This document shows, in pieces, positions 32,209-40,222 of a DNA stretch of 45,949 nt; positions within the stretch are counted from its first letter, which is position 1; each line of letters opens with the position of its first letter. Under the pieces are notes generated by a model, which saw only the letters and a program-made list of their open reading frames with translations, was not told the DNA's origin and did no database searches. Origin of the DNA: JAVKFF01 sp040226215 (GTDB lineage Bacteria; Pseudomonadota; Alphaproteobacteria; DSM-16000; Inquilinaceae). Position numbers and translations under genes: made by a program. Location: the NCBI GenBank assembly GCA_040226215.1, contig JAVKFF010000070.1, positions 1 through 45,949 of the forward strand, read 5' to 3'.

Positions 32209-33333
32209 TCAGCCCTGGAAGATCTCGTTGAAGCGCTCGAACCAGATCGGCTGGTTCTCCACCAGGACCGGGCTCGGGATGCTGACGAGGCGGGCGAAGT
32301 CCGCTTCCGTCGTCGGGTATGCGGGATCGCCCACCAGGTCCTCGGGCGGCTCCAGCCCGGGATAGACCGGCGGCAGGCCGAGCGCGGAGCACCAGGCCGC
32401 CTGCGCCTCACGGCTGAGCGCGAAGTTGACGTACTGCTTGGCCCAGTACTCCTCGTTCTCCGGCAGGCCGCGCGGCACCCAGAGACCGTCGGTGTCGACC
32501 TTGCAGCCCTCCTCGGGCACGGTCCACTCGACGTCGATGCCGCTCTGGCGCGCGGCGCGGGCGTTGACCGAGATGGTGCAGGCGATGTCGATCTCGCCGT
32601 TCTGGAACCAGGAGGTGAAGTCCGGGTCCTCGCCCAGCAGCGGCTCGTTCTCGCGCAGCTGGCGATAGAACTCCCAGCCCGCCTCCATGTTGTCGGGGAT
32701 ATCGTCGATAGTGCCGCCGCCGGCGATCACCGCGATCGGGTTGAAGCCGATGCCGTCGTCATAGAGCGCGATGCGGCCGCGCAAGCGCGGCTCCAGCATC
32801 ACCCGCCAGGACTGCGGCGGGCCATCGGGGAAGGCTTCCGGGCGGTAGGCGCAGACATAGACATAGGCGTAGGTGTTGACGAGCGGATAGCCCTCCAGCC
32901 CGACCGGCCGCGAGAGCGGCAACAGGCCCTCGAGATTGGGCAGGTCGGAGAGGTCGACCGTCACCTCGCGCAGGGAGGAGATGGTGGCGTTGGTTGAGGT
33001 GTCCCAGTTGACGTGGATCGGCGGCACCCGACCCTGGTCGACCGCGGCCCAGATGCGCGGCCGGATCTCGTTGTCCTCGGTGTAGTCGAAGCGCACGTTG
33101 ATGCCGGTCATCTCGGTGAAGGGGTCGGCGACGCCGGTGCGCATGGCCTCGCCCCAGGCACCGCCCCAGACGCGGACGATGATCTCCTCCGGCTTGTCCT
33201 GGGCCAGCGCCGACCTCGGTCGCGCCAGCATGCCGGTGCCCAGCGCGGTCGTACCCAGCGCCGCGGTTCCGGCGAGCCCGGCCGAGCCCTGCAGGAAGGT
33301 GCGGCGGGGAAGAATGAAACGCTTGTTCGCCAT
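32209..33333 (-). CDS. Spermidine/putrescine-type ABC binding protein with Tat signal
   Basis: This 374-residue extracytoplasmic receptor belongs to the PotD/iron-type (SBP_bac) group. The twin-arginine signal LPRRTFLQGSAGLAGTAALG indicates export in a folded state. Mature sequence begins after ALAQ with EEIIVRVWGGAWGEAMRTGVADPF, typical of this family. The ATG has GAGGAGG nine bases upstream. It is the second gene of the HutC-linked operon. Relatives bind polyamines, opines, betaines and other cationic or zwitterionic compounds; an imidazole ligand is suggested only by the regulation. Confidence 0.92.
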   Translation of the reverse strand: MANKRFILPRRTFLQGSAGLAGTAALGTTALGTGMLARPRSALAQDKPEEIIVRVWGGAWGEAMRTGVADPFTEMTGINVRFDYTEDNEIRPRIWAAVDQGRVPPIHVNWDTSTNATISSLREVTVDLSDLPNLEGLLPLSRPVGLEGYPLVNTYAYVYVCAYRPEAFPDGPPQSWRVMLEPRLRGRIALYDDGIGFNPIAVIAGGGTIDDIPDNMEAGWEFYRQLRENEPLLGEDPDFTSWFQNGEIDIACTISVNARAARQSGIDVEWTVPEEGCKVDTDGLWVPRGLPENEEYWAKQYVNFALSREAQAAWCSALGLPPVYPGLEPPEDLVGDPAYPTTEADFARLVSIPSPVLVENQPIWFERFNEIFQG

Positions 33334-33392
33334 TTCTCAATGCCTCCTCTGGTTCACGTTTGGTGACGGTATGGTCGGCTGCCGATGGCCGG

Positions 33393-34481
33393 TCAGCCCT
33401 CCTTGGGGAACAGGAACAGGTCGCGGGCATTCCAGCAGAGCGTGACTGGGGCGTCGACGGCATGCCGGCCGTGGTCGGTCGGGTCGTGGTCGAAGGCGAA
33501 GAGCCGCGCATCATCAAGCGTCGGCACGGCGACCTCGTAGACCATGCGCTCGCCCTCGAAGATGCTCTGGGTCACCCGTCCCGCAACCGCGTTCTCGAAG
33601 GCGCCGGCGCCGTCGCCATTGGCGATGACGCGTATCTGTTCGGCCCGGACGCAGCAGTCGACCAGTCTGCCGCTCGCGAGCGCCTCGCCGGAAGGGCGGG
33701 CCTTCAGCACGATCTCACCCGTTGCGACCTCGACCGTCTCGCCATCCGCCCGCTCGACCGTGCCCGGGAACATCGAGGTTAGGCCGATGAAGCTGGCGAC
33801 GAAACGGTTGCCGGGCTGGCGGTAGATCTCGACCGGGGTGTCGGCCTGCTGGATGTGGCCATGGTCCATCACCACCATGCGGTCGCTCATCACCAGCGCC
33901 TCGCGTTGGTCGTGGGTGACGTTGATGGTGGTGACGCCCAGTTCCTGCTGGATGCGCCGGAATTCCAGCTGCATCTCCTCGCGCAGCTTGCGATCGAGGG
34001 CGGACAGGGGTTCGTCGAGTAGCAGCAGGTCGGGATTGATGGATAGGGCGCGGGCAATGGCGACGCGCTGCTGCTGGCCGCCCGACAGCTCATGCGGGCG
34101 GCGGTCGCCGAAGCCCTCCAGGCGCACCAGTTTCAGATACTCGTTCACCCGGTCGGGGATGGCGCGGGCATCGAAGCGCCGCATCTTCAGCGGGTAGGCG
34201 ATGTTCTGCGCCGCCGTCATGTGCGGAAACAGGGCCAGGCGCTGGAACACCATGCCGATCGACCGCTCGTTGGCGGGCACGTTGGCCATTGGCCGGCCGT
34301 CGATCAGGATCTCGCCACCGCTCGGCTCCAGGAAGCCGGCGATCATCCGCAGAATGGTGGTCTTGCCGCAGCCGCTGGGCCCGACGATGGTCAGGAACTC
34401 GCCCTTCGACAGGCTGAAGCTGGCGCGGTCGACCGCCAGCGTGTCTCCAAACGCCTTGGAGACATCGCGGATTTCCACCAT
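33393..34481 (-). CDS. Spermidine/putrescine-type ABC ATPase (PotA-like)
   Basis: This 362-residue ATPase begins MVEIRDVSKAFGDTLAVD. It has Walker A GPSGCGKTTILR, signature ELSGGQQQRVAIARAL, Walker B DLLLLDEPLSALD and the C-terminal TOBE regulatory domain (CVRAEQIRVIANGDG and following). The ATG at 34481 matches the usual family start. In-frame TTG codons at 34505 (with AGAAGG nine bases upstream) and 34547 are alternatives. It is the first gene of the operon; the 132-bp gap to hutC holds a HutC-type operator. Confidence 0.93.
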   Translation of the reverse strand: MVEIRDVSKAFGDTLAVDRASFSLSKGEFLTIVGPSGCGKTTILRMIAGFLEPSGGEILIDGRPMANVPANERSIGMVFQRLALFPHMTAAQNIAYPLKMRRFDARAIPDRVNEYLKLVRLEGFGDRRPHELSGGQQQRVAIARALSINPDLLLLDEPLSALDRKLREEMQLEFRRIQQELGVTTINVTHDQREALVMSDRMVVMDHGHIQQADTPVEIYRQPGNRFVASFIGLTSMFPGTVERADGETVEVATGEIVLKARPSGEALASGRLVDCCVRAEQIRVIANGDGAGAFENAVAGRVTQSIFEGERMVYEVAVPTLDDARLFAFDHDPTDHGRHAVDAPVTLCWNARDLFLFPKEG

Positions 34482-34560
34482 CGGCGGAGCGCTATCCTCG
34501 ACCAAGCGGCCAGACCTTCTTCGCGGGTGCAACAGGAAGCCTTGCAACCCCGGCCGGGGC

Positions 34561-34566
34561 TGTCAA
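34561..34566 (-). promoter_or_regulatory. Candidate -35 (TTGACA) for the PotA-like operon
   Basis: An exact TTGACA on the minus strand lies 4 bp downstream of the HutC-type palindrome and 79 bp before the PotA-like ATG. The palindrome CCCCGGCCGGGG (34548-34559) follows. No good -10 is visible at 16-18 bp, so the promoter assignment is tentative. Confidence 0.35.
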
Positions 34567-34570
34567 GCAT

Positions 34571-34580
34571 TGTATATACA
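34571..34580. promoter_or_regulatory. HutC-type operator upstream of the transporter/dehydrogenase operon
   Basis: TGTATATACA is a perfect palindrome of the form TGTA-N2-TACA, the motif described for HutC repressors in Pseudomonas. It lies 33 bp after the hutC stop and 90 bp before the PotA-like ATG. The two following bases, GG, are also shared with the second site at 41523. It is the main evidence that this operon belongs to the histidine regulon. Confidence 0.75.
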
Positions 34581-34613
34581 GGCGCCACGGAGGCGGCGTA
34601 TCGCCCGGCAACG

Positions 34614-35387
34614 TCATGGCCTTGCCACCAGGTCGCTGGGCCTGAGGCGCACGGTGACGCGGTGGCGCTCGCCCGGATGGCAAAAGCTGGACAGGGTCAC
34701 CACCGTGTCGCCGACCCAGGTGCGCCGGCGCACCCGCAGTACCGGGTGCTCGTCGGAGATGTCCAGCAGTCCGGCCTCGCCCTTATCGGGCAGGGCCGCC
34801 TCGACCATGTGCTCCAGCTCGGAGACCGGGGCGATGGACTGCAGGTAGTCGTAGACCGACACCCGCTCGAAATCGACCGACAGAAGATCGGGCGCGAAAT
34901 CGGCGCGGACCAGGCGGCTCTCGATCTGCAGCGGCCGGTCGTTCTCGCAATGCAGCAGCCTGACGAAATGGGCGGTGGTGGCGGTGGGCACGTCCATCAG
35001 GTCGGCCTCCGCCGCCGTTAGGGCCTTGCGCCCGGCCTCGATCAGACGGCAACTGTGCCGGTTCCCGCGCTCGGCGATGGTCTCGCGGATGTCGCGGATC
35101 TCGATCAGCGAGGTGCTGTGCTGCGGCTCGCTGACGAAGGAGCCCACGCCCTTGCGGCGGGTGATGACGCCGTCGCGTACCAGTTCGCGGAGCGCCCGGT
35201 TGATGGTCATTCGGCTGGCGCCGAAGCGCCTGACCAGCGCACTCTCCGACGGCAGACGCGCGCCGGGGCCGAAGGTGCCGCGGCTGATCCCGTCGGTGAT
35301 GTGTCGCTTGACCAGTTCGTAGAGCGGTGTCGACTCCCCGGGCTCGGAGCCGGGCGTGACCTGGCGCTTGGCGTCGCCGTCGGCCAT
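34614..35387 (-). CDS. hutC: HutC, GntR-family repressor of histidine utilisation
   Basis: This 257-residue regulator has an N-terminal winged HTH of the GntR type (PLYELVKRHITDGISRGTFGPGARLPSESALVRRFGASRMTINRALREL). The HutC/UTRA ligand domain follows (SLIEIRDIRETIAERGN, HSCRLIEAG, RPLQIESRLVRADFAPD). In characterised systems urocanate releases HutC from DNA. The ATG at 35387 overlaps the stop of the SDR gene as TGATG, so hutC is the last gene of the hutI-H-G-U-SDR-C operon. TGTA-TA-TACA operators lie on both sides of the operon, consistent with autoregulation and control of the neighbouring importer operon. Confidence 0.93.
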   Translation of the reverse strand: MADGDAKRQVTPGSEPGESTPLYELVKRHITDGISRGTFGPGARLPSESALVRRFGASRMTINRALRELVRDGVITRRKGVGSFVSEPQHSTSLIEIRDIRETIAERGNRHSCRLIEAGRKALTAAEADLMDVPTATTAHFVRLLHCENDRPLQIESRLVRADFAPDLLSVDFERVSVYDYLQSIAPVSELEHMVEAALPDKGEAGLLDISDEHPVLRVRRRTWVGDTVVTLSSFCHPGERHRVTVRLRPSDLVARP

Positions 35388-36169
35388 CACAACGCCGCCA
35401 TGTAGCCGCCGTCGACATAGAGCATCTGACCGGTGACGTAGCGCGCGGCGTCGGAGGCAAGGAAGACCGCCGCACCGGTCAGGTCGTCGAGCTCGCCGAA
35501 GCGGCCGGCGGGGATGCGCGCCAGCATGGTGCGCTGCCAGTCGGCGTCCCGGTAGAAGGGCTCGGTCATGGCGGTGCGGTAGTAGCCGGGGCCGAGGGCG
35601 TTGACCCGGAGGCCCCTGGCGGCCCATTCGGTGGCGAGCACACGGGTCATGCCCAGCACGCCCGACTTGGACGCCGTATAGGGCCCGGCGGTCGGAATGC
35701 CGACCTCAGAGGCGAGCGAGCCGAGATTGATGATCGCGCCGCCGCGGCCGGTTGCCAGAAGGGCGGCGGCGAACCGCTTGGCAGTGAAGAAGGCACCCTT
35801 GAGGTTGGTGTCGACGATGCGGTCCCAGAGCGACTCGTCGACATCGAGGGAGGGTCGCACTTCCTCCGTCCCGGCATTGTTGACGAGGATGTCGGGGGTC
35901 AGCCCGTCGGCGGCCAGTGCGTCGAACAGCCGGTCGATCGATGCCACCGAGGAGACGTCGACCGGGTGCGCCACCGCGCGGCGCCCGGTCGCCTCGACCG
36001 CGGCGACCGTCTCGGCAAGCGCGTCGGCGGTGCGGGCGGCGGCGACGATGTCGGCGCCGGCCTCCGCCAGGCCGAGAGCCAGCGCCCGGCCGATGCCGCG
36101 GCTTGCACCGGTGACAAGGGCGAGGCGCCCTTCGAGGCTGAACGCCGCGAGTGCCGGTGCCGGGGTCAC
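35387..36169 (-). CDS. Short-chain dehydrogenase embedded in the hut operon
   Basis: This 260-residue NAD(P)-dependent oxidoreductase starts at a GTG overlapping the hutU stop as GTGA. It has the SDR cofactor motif TGASRGIG, NNAG, the catalytic Tyr-x3-Lys in YTASKSG, and a C-terminus VTGQMLYVDGGYMAAL. Its position between hutU and hutC with overlaps on both sides shows co-expression with histidine degradation. No SDR step is part of the standard Hut pathway. It may oxidise an alcohol derived from histidine or from the compound handled by the HutC-linked operon. Its name by homology alone would be a generic 3-oxoacyl-reductase-like or gluconate dehydrogenase-like protein. Confidence 0.92.
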   Translation of the reverse strand: MTPAPALAAFSLEGRLALVTGASRGIGRALALGLAEAGADIVAAARTADALAETVAAVEATGRRAVAHPVDVSSVASIDRLFDALAADGLTPDILVNNAGTEEVRPSLDVDESLWDRIVDTNLKGAFFTAKRFAAALLATGRGGAIINLGSLASEVGIPTAGPYTASKSGVLGMTRVLATEWAARGLRVNALGPGYYRTAMTEPFYRDADWQRTMLARIPAGRFGELDDLTGAAVFLASDAARYVTGQMLYVDGGYMAAL

Positions 36170-37854
36170 GACCCGCCACCCGTCGCGCGGTCGAGGGCCG
36201 GCAGGACGAGGCCGTGGCGGTGCGCGCAGTCGACGGCCGTCTCGTAGCCGGCATCGGCGTGACGCATCACGCCGCTGGCCGGGTCGTTCCACAGCACGCG
36301 TTCGATCCGTCTGGCCGCCTCCGGCGTGCCGTCGGCGCAGATCACCATGCCGGCGTGCTGGCTGAAGCCCATGCCGACGCCGCCGCCATGGTGCAGGCTG
36401 ACCCAGGTGGCGCCCGAGGCGCAGTTGAGCAGCGCGTTCAAGAGCGGCCAGTCGGAGACGGCGTCGGAGCCGTCCTTCATCGCCTCGGTCTCCCGGTTGG
36501 GCGAGGCGACGGAGCCGGAGTCGAGGTGGTCGCGGCCGATCACCACCGGTGCCTTCAGCTCGCCGCTCGCCACCATCTCGTTGAAGGCGAGGCCGAGGCG
36601 ATGCCGGTCGCCGAGCCCGACCCAGCAGATCCGTGCCGGCAGGCCCTGGAAGGCGATGCGCTCGCGCGCCATGTCGAGCCAGGTGTGCAGGTGGCGGTCG
36701 TCGGGCATCAACTCCTTCACCTTCTCGTCGGTGCGGTAGATGTCCTCGGGATCGCCCGACAGCGCCACCCAGCGGAACGGCCCGACGCCCCGGCAGAACA
36801 GTGGACGGATATAGGCCGGCACGAAGCCCGGAAAGGCAAAGGCGGTCTCCAGCCCTTCGTCCTTCGCCACCTGGCGGATGTTGTTGCCGTAGTCGACCGT
36901 CGGCACGCCGGCGTTGTGGAAGTCGACCATGGCCGCGACGTGGACGCGCATCGAGGCGCGGGCGGCCTTTTCCACCGCGTCCGGGTCGCTCTCGCGCCGC
37001 GCCCGCCACTCGGCCAGGGTCCAGCCCCGCGGCAGATAGCCGTTGAGCGGGTCGTGGGCGGAGGTCTGGTCGGTGACGATGTCGGGCCGGACCCCGCGCC
37101 TGACCAGCTCGGGGAAGATGTCGGCGGCGTTGCCCTCGACGGCGACGGACCTGGCCTCGCCGGCCTCGGTCCAGCGCCGGATGCGGGCCAGCGCGTCGTC
37201 GAGATCGACGGCCTTCTCGTCGAGATAGCGGGTGCGCAGGCGGAAGTCGATGTGCTCGGGATCGCACTCCACGGCGAGGCAGCAGGCCCCGGCCATCACC
37301 GCCGCCAGGGGCTGGGCGCCGCCCATGCCGCCAAGGCCGGCGGTGAGGATCCAGCGGCCGGCGAGATCGCCGCCATAGTGCTGGCGCCCGGCTTCGGCGA
37401 AAGTCTCGTAGGTGCCCTGGACGATGCCCTGGCTGCCGATATAGATCCAGGAGCCGGCGGTCATCTGGCCGTACATCATCAGCCCGCGGCGGTCGAGCTC
37501 GTGGAAATGCCGCCAGGTCGCCCAGTGCGGCACCAGGTTGGAGTTGGCGATCAGCACGCGCGGCGCGTCGGCATGGGTACGGAAGACGCCGACCGGCCTG
37601 CCGGACTGCACCAGCAGCGTCTGATCGGCCTCCAGGTCGCGCAGCGCCGCGACGATGCCGTCGAAATCCGCCCAGGTGCGCGCCGCCCGTCCGATGCCGC
37701 CATAGACGACGAGTTCGTTGGGGTTCTCCGCCACCTCGGGGTCGAGATTGTTCATCAGCAGGCGCAGCGGCGCCTCGGTCAGCCAGCTCTTCGCGGTGAT
37801 CTCGGGACCGGTCGCGGCGCGCACGGTGCGCGTGTTGTGGCGGGGGTCGGCCAT
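36166..37854 (-). CDS. hutU: Urocanate hydratase
   Basis: This 562-residue enzyme adds water to urocanate to give imidazolone propionate, the second step of histidine degradation. Sequence landmarks include YGGIGRAARTW, GLMMYGQMTAGSWIYIGSQG, the NAD-binding AGLGGMGGAQPLA and Cys410 in GLPARICWVGLG, at the position reported as important in Pseudomonas urocanase. Length and motifs are normal. The ATG lies 2 bp after the hutG stop; the gene overlaps the SDR gene by 4 bp. Confidence 0.98.
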   Translation of the reverse strand: MADPRHNTRTVRAATGPEITAKSWLTEAPLRLLMNNLDPEVAENPNELVVYGGIGRAARTWADFDGIVAALRDLEADQTLLVQSGRPVGVFRTHADAPRVLIANSNLVPHWATWRHFHELDRRGLMMYGQMTAGSWIYIGSQGIVQGTYETFAEAGRQHYGGDLAGRWILTAGLGGMGGAQPLAAVMAGACCLAVECDPEHIDFRLRTRYLDEKAVDLDDALARIRRWTEAGEARSVAVEGNAADIFPELVRRGVRPDIVTDQTSAHDPLNGYLPRGWTLAEWRARRESDPDAVEKAARASMRVHVAAMVDFHNAGVPTVDYGNNIRQVAKDEGLETAFAFPGFVPAYIRPLFCRGVGPFRWVALSGDPEDIYRTDEKVKELMPDDRHLHTWLDMARERIAFQGLPARICWVGLGDRHRLGLAFNEMVASGELKAPVVIGRDHLDSGSVASPNRETEAMKDGSDAVSDWPLLNALLNCASGATWVSLHHGGGVGMGFSQHAGMVICADGTPEAARRIERVLWNDPASGVMRHADAGYETAVDCAHRHGLVLPALDRATGGGS

Positions 37855-37856
37855 GT

Positions 37857-38675
37857 TCAGCTCACTCCTTGCCTCAGGCTGCCGTCGCGGGCGAGGCGGT
37901 CCAGCCGGTCGAGGATCCGGGCCAGCACGGGCCGCAGGCGGTCGGCCCGCGCCGTGTCATAGGGGAAGGGCACCCGCTCGTCGGCGAGATAGGTTGACTG
38001 AGCCAGCTCCATCTGCACGGCGTGGCAGCGGGCGTCCGGCCGTCCGTGCGTCCGCGTCGTCCAGCCGCCCTTGAAGCGGCCGTTCGCGACATGGCTGAAA
38101 CCGGTGGCGCCGGCGGCCTCCTCGACGACCGCGGACTGGATTGCGGCGGCGCAGCTTCGCCCATCGGCCGTGCCGATGTTGAGATCCGGCAGCGTGCCGT
38201 CGAAGAGGAAGGGCAGGGTGGAGCGGATGGAGTGGCAGTCGTAGAGGATGGCGACGCCATGACGGTCGCGCACCCGGGCAATCTGGGCGCGCAGGGCGGC
38301 ATGGTAAGGCGCGTGCCAGGTTGCTATGCGCTCGGCGATCTCGTCGTCGGACGGTTCCTCGCCGGTCCGCCAGATCTCGTTGCCCTCGAAGTCGACCAGC
38401 GGGCAGAGGCCGGTGGTGTTCTGCCCCGGATAGAGGCTGGCGCCATCGGGATTGCGGTTGACGTCGATCACGTAGCGGTGGACGTCCATGCGGACGGTCG
38501 TCGCGGCCGGCGCCAGTCCGTCATAGAGCCGGTCGACCCACCAGTCCGTGTCGGCGAGCGTCTGGCCCAGCGGGTTCAGCCGGGCGAACACCGGCGCCGG
38601 CACATGGGTCCCGACATGGGGGAAGGCGAGGATCAGCGGGCCGTCACCCTCCCGCACCTCGACGAAGGCGCTCAC
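37857..38675 (-). CDS. hutG: N-formylglutamate deformylase
   Basis: This 272-residue hydrolase splits N-formyl-L-glutamate to glutamate and formate, the last step of the five-enzyme pathway. Family features are LAFPHVGTHVP, DTDWWVDRLYD, HRYVIDVNR, ILYDCHSIRS, GGWTTRTHG and VQMELAQSTYL. The GTG start at 38675 overlaps the hutH stop as GTGA; the longer open frame upstream is antisense-like sequence inside hutH. Presence of hutF on the other side confirms the HutF/HutG branch instead of the formiminoglutamase route. Confidence 0.96.
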   Translation of the reverse strand: MSAFVEVREGDGPLILAFPHVGTHVPAPVFARLNPLGQTLADTDWWVDRLYDGLAPAATTVRMDVHRYVIDVNRNPDGASLYPGQNTTGLCPLVDFEGNEIWRTGEEPSDDEIAERIATWHAPYHAALRAQIARVRDRHGVAILYDCHSIRSTLPFLFDGTLPDLNIGTADGRSCAAAIQSAVVEEAAGATGFSHVANGRFKGGWTTRTHGRPDARCHAVQMELAQSTYLADERVPFPYDTARADRLRPVLARILDRLDRLARDGSLRQGVS

Positions 38676-40222
38676 GATCTCACCTCCAGCACGGGCAGCA
38701 GGTCGTGGTCGATGGTGTCGAGCAGGGCGCCGGAACCGATCAGCCCGGCCGCCCTGCCGATATCGTCCGACAAGGCCCGGTCCTCGTCCAGCGCCGGCAC
38801 GTGGGAGCGCAGGAAGCGGGCCACCTGCCGGAGCGCCGGGCTTGTCTCCAGCGGTGCGCGGAAGGCGATACCCTGGACGGCGCAGAGCAGTTCCACCCCC
38901 AGGATGACCTCGAGATTGCGCAGCATGGCGTGCAGCCGCCTGGCGGCGTGGCAGGCCATCGCCACATGGTCCTCCTGGTTGGCCGATGTCGGCGTGCTGT
39001 CGACCGCGCAGGGCGAGGCCATCTGCTTGTTCTCGGCCATCAGGGCCGCTGTCGTGACCTCGGCGATCATGAAGCCGGAGTTGAGGCCGGGTTTCGGGGT
39101 CAGGAAGGGCGGCAGGCCGTAGCTGAGCGCCGGGTCGACCATCATCGCCACCCGCCGCTGGGCGATCGAGCCGGTCTCGGCGATGGCCAGCGCGATGGTG
39201 TCGGCCGCGAAGGCGACCGGCTCGCCGTGGAAGTTGCCGCCGGAAACGATCTCCCCCTCGTTGCCGATGACCAGGGGGTTGTCGGTGACGGCGTTGGCCT
39301 CGATGACGAGAGTGCGGCCGGCCTGGCGCAGCAGGTCCATGCAGGCGCCGGTCACCTGGGGCTGGCAGCGGATGCAGTAGGGATCCTGCACCCGCTCGTC
39401 GCCCTCGCGGTGGGAGGCGCGGATGGCCGAGCCTTCGAGCAGGGCACGCATTGTCCTGGCCGCGTCGATCTGGCCCTGGTGCCCGCGCAGTTCGTGGATC
39501 GCCGGGCGCAGCGGCGCCGTCGAACCCATGCTGGCATCGGTGCTGAGCGCCGCTGTGACCAGGCTGGCCCGGGCCGCGCGCCAGGAGTCGAACAGGGCGG
39601 CGAGGGCGAGGGCGCAGGACACCTGCGTGCCGTTGATCAGGCCGAGGCCTTCCTTGGGGCCGAGGCTGATCGGCTCGAGGCCGGCCCGGCCGAGCGCGAC
39701 CGCCGCCGGCAGGCGCTCGCCGTCGAGCACGGCCTCGCCCTCGCCCATCAGCACCGCCGTCATGTGGGCGAGCGGCGCCAGGTCGCCCGAGGCGCCGACG
39801 CTGCCCTGCTCCGGGATCACCGGCGTCACGCCGCGGTTGATCAGCCCCTCGATCAGTTCCAGCACCGGCCAGCGCACGCCCGAGGCGCCCCGGCCGAGCG
39901 ACAGCAGCTTCAGCACCATCAGCAGGCGCACGACCGGCGGCGACAGCGGCGCCCCGACGCCGCAGCAATGCGAGCGAATCAGGTTGCGCTGCAGGGCGGC
40001 GGCGTCGGCCGCCGGGATCTTTACCGAGGCCAGCTTGCCGAAGCCGGTGTTGACGCCGTAGACCGGAGCGTCGCCGGCGGCGGCCCGTCCGATCACCTTC
40101 GCCGCCGCCTCTACGCCCGGCCGGCAGTTGCGGTCGAGCGCAACGGGCGCGTCGGAGCGGTAGACCGCCTCCAGCGCCGCCAGGGTCATCGCGCCCGGGA
40201 CCAGGGACAGGGCTTCAGCCAT
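38672..40222 (-). CDS. hutH: Histidine ammonia-lyase
   Basis: This 516-residue enzyme removes ammonia from L-histidine to form urocanate. The self-forming MIO prosthetic group comes from Ala144-Ser145-Gly146 in GSVGASGDLAPLAHM. Other signatures are YGVNTGFGKLA, KEGLGLINGTQ and QEDHVAMA. The ATG at 40222 overlaps the hutI stop by 8 bp; a longer open frame upstream would add 25 non-homologous residues. It is the second gene of the operon. Confidence 0.98.
   Translation of the reverse strand: MAEALSLVPGAMTLAALEAVYRSDAPVALDRNCRPGVEAAAKVIGRAAAGDAPVYGVNTGFGKLASVKIPAADAAALQRNLIRSHCCGVGAPLSPPVVRLLMVLKLLSLGRGASGVRWPVLELIEGLINRGVTPVIPEQGSVGASGDLAPLAHMTAVLMGEGEAVLDGERLPAAVALGRAGLEPISLGPKEGLGLINGTQVSCALALAALFDSWRAARASLVTAALSTDASMGSTAPLRPAIHELRGHQGQIDAARTMRALLEGSAIRASHREGDERVQDPYCIRCQPQVTGACMDLLRQAGRTLVIEANAVTDNPLVIGNEGEIVSGGNFHGEPVAFAADTIALAIAETGSIAQRRVAMMVDPALSYGLPPFLTPKPGLNSGFMIAEVTTAALMAENKQMASPCAVDSTPTSANQEDHVAMACHAARRLHAMLRNLEVILGVELLCAVQGIAFRAPLETSPALRQVARFLRSHVPALDEDRALSDDIGRAAGLIGSGALLDTIDHDLLPVLEVRS

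Noticed and set aside
30352..34481. Naming the importer genes potA-D as a polyamine transporter
   Set aside because: The family has many ligands and the regulatory context points to histidine-related compounds, so no symbol was assigned.
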